DNA of 64,000 bases, taken from contig NC_089422.1 in assembly GCF_013426205.1 (NCBI RefSeq), positions 4,216,001 to 4,280,000 on the forward strand. Reading direction: 5' to 3'. Position 1 is the first letter of the stretch. The number at the start of each line of letters is the position of its first letter. The notes beneath the pieces were generated by a model. The model was not told where the DNA came from. It worked only from the letters and a program-made list of their open reading frames with translations, and did no database searches. This stretch comes from Metarhizium brunneum. Lineage: Eukaryota > Ascomycota > Sordariomycetes > Hypocreales > Clavicipitaceae. Below are positions 58,776 to 64,000 of the stretch, one piece after another. The translations under genes and the position numbers were made by a program.

Positions 58776-61700
58776 TTACACCCAATTCACCCACTCGCAC
58801 TTACATCCTCCGCTGCCTCCATCAAACCCTCCAAACTTGGCATCCCCAGTCCCCCTCTTATTAACCCATGTTCCTCCAATTCCCATGTCATTGACCAGCG
58901 CCTGCGCCTCCGTCGTCGTAACCTGCAGTCGATCGTCAATGGGTCGATCCCAGACGAGCTTCTTATCCGGATCTCCGCCATGCGTGTCCTGTGTAATAGT
59001 CACGGGGTACGGCATGGTCCCAGGCCGAACGAGTTCACCTGTTCCGCCGATTCCTTTGCTACCATCCGCTTTGAGCAACGAGGACGTATTGCTTGACAGT
59101 GCTCGCGTCCAAATCTGCACGTGAAGCCGCGTGTCGCCCCAGGTCACGAGATGAGAGGCTTCTGTCTTGCGGCATCCACCGTCCTCATCCAGCGGGATAT
59201 TGTTGTCCGTGTTGTTCTGGATGTTGACGGATTTGAGAAAGATGGTGCGCTTGAAGTATGTATAGAAGCCGTAGTGTTCGGTGGGTAGGCCACGGTCAAA
59301 GAGACGGATAGGCTGCTGGACAGGGTTGGGAATCATGACAGCCGGGGCGGACGTGCCGTCCTTTTCCAAGTCTGGAGGCGGGATAAGATCTTTGAATGTG
59401 GTGTTGCCAATATTGGGACTGACTCCTCTGCGGGAAAGATTTGGTGTCGGGACCGTGTCGTTTGTCGACCTGAGAAGACTGATATAGAAGGGTGCTGGCT
59501 CGCCGCCTTTCTGGTCGGACTTGATGTTGTCAGTTGTCTCGCCGAGGAACCACATTTCTCTGAATTTGGGGGCCGCAGGATCGGGGAAGAACTCGGTTGG
59601 TACTGGATCACGCCTTAGGGCACTCAGCGCATGAGATGCTGCTCCGAATGCTCTTCGCGATAAAGGTGCAGGTGCATCTGCGTTTGCAACGTTCCATGAC
59701 CGACGAGTTCCGTTGTCCCATTGGATTTGCATAATCAGCGTCGGCTGGTTTGCTTTATACGGCAAAACAGATGATTGTTGATCCTTGGGTAGAGAGCAGC
59801 TCCAGAGCGTAGATGGCTCTGTACAAACAGATCTGGCAGCGGTATTGTCCGGTCCAACCACAGTCAAGACGCCCGTAGGCATAGGCGGGAAGTCTGTCAA
59901 GTTGACCCAAATAGACGGTGTCTCCGCTGGGCTGTGGTTGCGTGTGAGCAGCACTGCCAACAAGATGATGAGAAGGATCAAGACAATGATGCCGGCCCAG
60001 ATTGCCATCCACACCCGTCTTCTCTTGCGGCCTTCAGGACCCGTACGTCCAAAACAACCCCCTGACGACATGCAGCCACGTCCTCTCCAGAATCCACCAG
60101 CGCGGCGAGCAATGATGTCCTCTTTTTCATGTCGCCGCCGCTGCCGCTCAACTTTGTGTCTGCTGCCTGCGGCAGAGTATGCGTGTTCTTGAGGCACGAA
60201 TGTCCCCACTGCTCGCACAGGAAGGGGCTGAGTAGTAATCGGCTGTGTTTGCGTCGTGGGCACAGCAGAAGCGTGGTTCGGGGCCCCTTTTTGCTGTCCT
60301 CTCTGAGAAGTCATTGTGCCTGCTAGTCCCGGAGAAGCCGGTCTCGGAGTAGGGGGAAATTGAGAATGGAGCGGGTGTCCAGGTGGGAAGACGGCTCGAT
60401 ATCTGATGGGCTTGCCTTCTTGTTCCCTCTTGGGCGGTGAGTAAGGTGGTGGAATATCTGATGGGCTGGGGCTGTCGCGACTAATGACAATTTGCGGTGT
60501 CTGTCTCATGCTCGGCTCTGCAGCAGACGTTTGTGTCTTTGTGAAGAGACTTTGAGGGTTCTTGCCATGTTTTGTATCATACTGTGGTGCTGGTGCTCGA
60601 ACAATCGGTGCTTGTACTCGTGCCGGAGCAACGTTTGGAGATAGCCTTGATCGAGACTCTTCCTTGACATCGAGATTTTCCCATAACTCATCCCTGGACA
60701 TTCCTTTGTGGAACTTGGGTGATTTGGGTGACTTTGGAGACTCAGCCTTGTACTTTTGACTTGAAAAGGACATTTTCTTGTCAACAAAGGGTGTAACGAC
60801 ATGATCCCACCAACCATGTGATCTTGAAGCAGCACTATCAGGGCTTCTATCAAATTCCCTGGACTTGGGGTGTCTCTGTGGGCTTGGAACACCATCTTCT
60901 TCGAAGAGAGTGCATGGCGTGCCACTTTCATCATCACCTTGTCGACTTTTCCCCAGCTCAAGGCTCAAAACCCTTTGGTGCGCGGCCTTCTTGTAATTCG
61001 GGGGAAGTTCCGGAACGGGGGGGCAGGCCTGTTCTTTGGGGATCTGATTTGGCATGATGAATTGCGAGTACACGCTAGATGCCACATTATTTGATCCAAA
61101 CGAGTATGAAGTATCTGGCGTATCAGGAGACCAGACGGATTTGTGTCCCTGCACATCAGCCTTGGCCGCCTTGGGGGCATGAGGATTGCTCAACTCGGGC
61201 ACGGGAAACGGAGATCTCGAGTCGTCGACCGGCGGATTTTGCGGGCTAATCTCCCGCCCTTCTACATCAGACGATTCCAGCGAAATTCCAATTACAATGG
61301 GCCTGTCCTCCGGTGACAACTGTTGGTCCTTATTTCGGCCTTTCCGCATTTCTGTCGCCGGCTCAGGAGTCTTCCCACTTCCCTTCTTCAACCAGTTCCA
61401 GTTCCCGACTGATGCTGAACTAGGTTCCCCTTCCAGGGCTCTCAGAGCATCGGCGTCGACAAACTTTCCTTTCCGGCCTGGTGGACTGCGCATGTTGTTC
61501 GTGACATGATTATTGCGACGGAAAACCGACATGTCAGTGATGAGACGGATGCCAGCTTTGGCATTTTGAGCCTTTTGCCTTTGGCGTGATCTGATTCTTC
61601 GCACTTTGGGCGTTGATAGCCTAGACGCTCTCAGATTCACGGATTTTGTATTCCTGCTTGGGAGTGGTGCCGGTGCGCTGGTAGGCGGGCAGATGTGAAC

Positions 61701-61814
61701 CTGTTCTGTTGCGTCTATCGGGGTGATGACATCGTCATCTTCCCACTCTTCCACTGCTTTTGGGGTGTTTGTGGGAGCCAGTGGTCCATTGTGGTATTCA
61801 GGTGGTGGATTCAT
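58776..61814 (-). CDS. Large single-pass membrane protein of unknown function
   Basis: A single open frame of 1012 aa without an obvious intron. The N-terminal 600 residues are polar, Pro/Ser/Lys-rich and probably disordered and cytosolic, with a basic block near 65-95 (KVRRIRSRQRQKAQNAKAG, then IRLITDMSVFRR). One strong membrane helix lies at about 602-624 (WAGIIVLILLIILLAVLL), preceded by basic residues (GRKRRRVW), which predicts an inside N-terminus. The C-terminal 390 residues are probably outside or luminal: NxT/NxS sites (NNTDNN, NGTRRSW, NRNTSS-like), paired cysteines and a closing CKCEWVNWV. No catalytic motif is visible. Such proteins have been given the name 'glycoprotease' in some fungal annotations, likely through confusion with the neighbouring QRI7 gene; that is my inference. 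A cell-wall or surface sensor-like role would fit the topology but is unproven. Confidence 0.8.
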   Translation of the reverse strand: MNPPPEYHNGPLAPTNTPKAVEEWEDDDVITPIDATEQVHICPPTSAPAPLPSRNTKSVNLRASRLSTPKVRRIRSRQRQKAQNAKAGIRLITDMSVFRRNNHVTNNMRSPPGRKGKFVDADALRALEGEPSSASVGNWNWLKKGSGKTPEPATEMRKGRNKDQQLSPEDRPIVIGISLESSDVEGREISPQNPPVDDSRSPFPVPELSNPHAPKAAKADVQGHKSVWSPDTPDTSYSFGSNNVASSVYSQFIMPNQIPKEQACPPVPELPPNYKKAAHQRVLSLELGKSRQGDDESGTPCTLFEEDGVPSPQRHPKSREFDRSPDSAASRSHGWWDHVVTPFVDKKMSFSSQKYKAESPKSPKSPKFHKGMSRDELWENLDVKEESRSRLSPNVAPARVQAPIVRAPAPQYDTKHGKNPQSLFTKTQTSAAEPSMRQTPQIVISRDSPSPSDIPPPYSPPKREQEGKPIRYRAVFPPGHPLHSQFPPTPRPASPGLAGTMTSQRGQQKGAPNHASAVPTTQTQPITTQPLPVRAVGTFVPQEHAYSAAGSRHKVERQRRRHEKEDIIARRAGGFWRGRGCMSSGGCFGRTGPEGRKRRRVWMAIWAGIIVLILLIILLAVLLTRNHSPAETPSIWVNLTDFPPMPTGVLTVVGPDNTAARSVCTEPSTLWSCSLPKDQQSSVLPYKANQPTLIMQIQWDNGTRRSWNVANADAPAPLSRRAFGAASHALSALRRDPVPTEFFPDPAAPKFREMWFLGETTDNIKSDQKGGEPAPFYISLLRSTNDTVPTPNLSRRGVSPNIGNTTFKDLIPPPDLEKDGTSAPAVMIPNPVQQPIRLFDRGLPTEHYGFYTYFKRTIFLKSVNIQNNTDNNIPLDEDGGCRKTEASHLVTWGDTRLHVQIWTRALSSNTSSLLKADGSKGIGGTGELVRPGTMPYPVTITQDTHGGDPDKKLVWDRPIDDRLQVTTTEAQALVNDMGIGGTWVNKRGTGDAKFGGFDGGSGGCKCEWVNWV

Positions 61815-64000
61815 GACGTTTTTCTATGTTTGCATTTAGACTGGACGGTCGACAAAGGCTGTTGCGTCGTGAAGGGAAACCTCAAAGACAACTGGACGTC
61901 ACGCGGAAATGAGTTGTGATTAGACTGCACGTCGAGCAGATGGTGTGGTGCGCAAACGCTGGTCAACAAAGTAACCGGACGATTCTCTCAACTTTCAGAT
62001 ACCGCCGCAAGAATCAAGGACATGAACTAATGATGGGTAGTTAACTCGACGGAGGGCAAAACGAAAACTAAAAAATGTAAAATCGAGAAGGAGAGGGTGG
62101 TTGAGAAAATGAGAGACAAAGACAATAGCGAAAGACCATCAAAGCCAACGGCTCGAAACAAAGGCGAAACAATACCTAGGCACGAAATTTGAATAGGCAG
62201 GGAGCAATAGAAGTACGACTGTAGATGGGAGAAGAATAAATCACGCGACAATAGGACCACGACGAACTAGGCACTGTCGCAGGCCAACCTCGGCGGCCGC
62301 ATCAGAGTGGCCAGAAACACGGCGCAATGTGGTTCATTTTGTTATTCTGCACTGTTTCCAGGTTTCACCGCTGTATGCTAAATAAAGCGAGGGCTCCATT
62401 ATGGCACATCTGCTCCCGCGTCGACGTCGGCGTCTAAGTGTCGTCGTCTCATGGATTTCGATGGTTGGAGGTTGAGAATGAGATGCTAGTCTGATGACGG
62501 CGCTTGTTTTGGGCAACATTGTGATTCAATTGGTTGCCGCTACGCGCCGTGGTAACGGGGATTTTTGATTGGTTGCATGTCGCAGGGGTGTGTCTGGTGG
62601 TAGGTACTCGTAGCCTCGTCTCGTCTGGTGGTTCTCCAACTTGTGTGCTCCGTGTGAATACTGCAAGCTGTGCTACCCTGGGCTAGCAACATGTTGACGA
62701 TCAGTGGTTCATAATGCCCCCGTGTGCAGCCTTCCGTCGCGTCTGGTGCTATTTTTATTTGCCTTTTTTTTCCCAAGTACTACTACTAGTACTTTCGAGG
62801 TTTGATACAGGCTCCTTCGCTCGTTCGACCCAATCTTCCAACCAGGCTGCTTTATCTTCTCAATACATGTTGCGATCAGGCAGGTTGGTTCAAGGAAGAA
62901 AACGAACATCAAACGGACGAAGCTACCATCCGATCCAATCAGCCGAAGGCAGAACTCACAGGCAGCCGGGGGAAACAAAACTGCACAATCACCCAATATA
63001 TACAGAAAGCTTCTGGTTAATGTACAATCGGGACGCCAGAGCAGAGCACGCCATGGGAGCAACCTCTTTGCCATTGACTGAAACCCACTACACTGGGGGC
63101 AAATTTGGCATTTGCGGGACGCGGATCCTACATCCTTGCAAGCCCTGACTGTGAAGTTCAATATTGGTCTTCATGGCCAAGCCAGGTAATCAACACAGCG
63201 CGCTCCGGCTCATGGCTCATCGGAAAGAATATGCTCCCGAGCAGATCTAGCGACATGAACCATGAACGATCCAACAGCTACGCTGGGGAAGCAGTGCAGC
63301 GGTTTGCTATGATAGATTTTACCAGTTCTCCATTGACCAAGAGCAGATGCTGAGATCCCTAATATTTACATTGTATTGTAGTAGTATTACTTCTACTCCA
63401 GTGGCCTGCCGGAGATGTGCAGATTCGCCAAGAAGTCCATAAAAGCTGTGGGCATTACTCCGTATTAGCCAACTGCTTTTATCCCCTGCAATAACGGGAC
63501 CAGTGGTCTTTTAGTCTTGGCAGATGCCTTGTAGCCACTGGGAATGGCCGCAGTGCCCACGATAGCTGGAATTGGCTATCCACAACCTGCTTGGTCCTTT
63601 TACGTCCGAACGAATGGACTCGGCATGTTATCGAGGCTCTCGCTCAAGTGATAAAGTGACACCATCCCCTGGTGGCGTGGCCGTTGCGTCGATTCCCCCC
63701 TTTCTCTTTTTCTGTTCTGCCGTCAGAGCTGGGCGCGCACTGGCCATAATGGTGCGGAGTACTAAGCACACGGGCTAGGGGGTTGTTGTGCTAAGGTGCA
63801 TCCGATTTGGGGCCGAATACTACGTCGGGCAGAGCAATGAAAAATGCAGGGTGCTGATGACGATGGTGTATGTTTGTATGTATGTGCGCAACTGCGACTG
63901 CACAAGCACAAAGCCGTAATAGCATCAAGACATAACAAGGCGGCAGAAGATGTAACGTCGGAGGAGCAAGGCGAGAAGGCAAGCAGAGAGACCAGAGAGC
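61815..64000. promoter_or_regulatory. 2.2-kb right-end region without a supported gene
   Basis: The first few hundred bp upstream of 61814 are the promoter of the membrane-protein gene (minus strand). TACTCCGTA occurs at 63456. Open frames on both strands at 62709-63161 overlap each other and contain no domain. No RNA gene was recognised. A gene starting beyond 64000 could use part of this as promoter. Confidence 0.45.

Noticed and set aside
62709..63161. 150-codon open frame on each strand at the right end
   Set aside because: Mutually overlapping frames with no domain content; probably promoter DNA.

Overview
The window is nuclear DNA of a filamentous ascomycete. Genes are interrupted by short introns of about 50-140 nt with GT-AG ends and CTAAC/CTGAC-type branch sites. 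The gene set fits Pezizomycotina (a SWIRM-amine oxidase-HMG LSD1, zinc-cluster regulators, a tricalbin with many C2 domains, a FYVE-RING ligase), and the protein style suggests Hypocreales; genus cannot be fixed by eye. I assembled 17 complete protein genes and one partial gene. Exon joins were made by hand and checked for reading phase. No tRNA, rRNA, CRISPR array or autonomous transposon was recognised.

Layout. 1-14.1 kb is housekeeping and signalling: the 3' end of an Aly/REF mRNA-export adaptor, an LSD1-type histone demethylase, the SM protein Vps33, a UBE2W-like E2, a CaM-kinase-like protein kinase, and an unknown 317-aa protein. From 14.1 to 22.3 kb there is an 8-kb stretch without a convincing gene, unusually rich in the 9-mer TACGGAGTA/TACTCCGTA. 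22.3-32.7 kb holds a full-length ABC (ABCB/MDR-type) exporter, an alpha/beta hydrolase and a C2H2 + Zn2Cys6 transcription factor. After a 3.1-kb gap, 35.8-43.8 kb looks like a small inducible transport/catabolic group: DHA1-like MFS transporter, Zn2Cys6 regulator, HSL-type esterase and MFS sugar-type transporter, the last two divergent over a 479-bp promoter with several CGG triplets. 44.8-61.8 kb returns to core cell biology: FYVE-RING ubiquitin ligase (Pib1-like), tricalbin (ER-plasma membrane tether), proteasome beta5, Qri7 (mitochondrial t6A synthesis), and a large single-pass membrane protein of unknown role. 61.8-64 kb shows no gene.

The most unusual signals are (1) a dispersed intergenic 9-mer with 16 exact copies where about 0.5 is expected, (2) a second intergenic word, AACATTGAA, with 7 copies, (3) a frame-preserving tandem splice acceptor that decides whether a Zn2Cys6 finger has legal cysteine spacing, (4) a GC-AG intron, a 20-nt micro-exon and two stop-free introns of length 3n, and (5) the regulator-transporter-esterase group with a candidate zinc-cluster operator. 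No complete, wholly new multi-gene system could be demonstrated from sequence alone.
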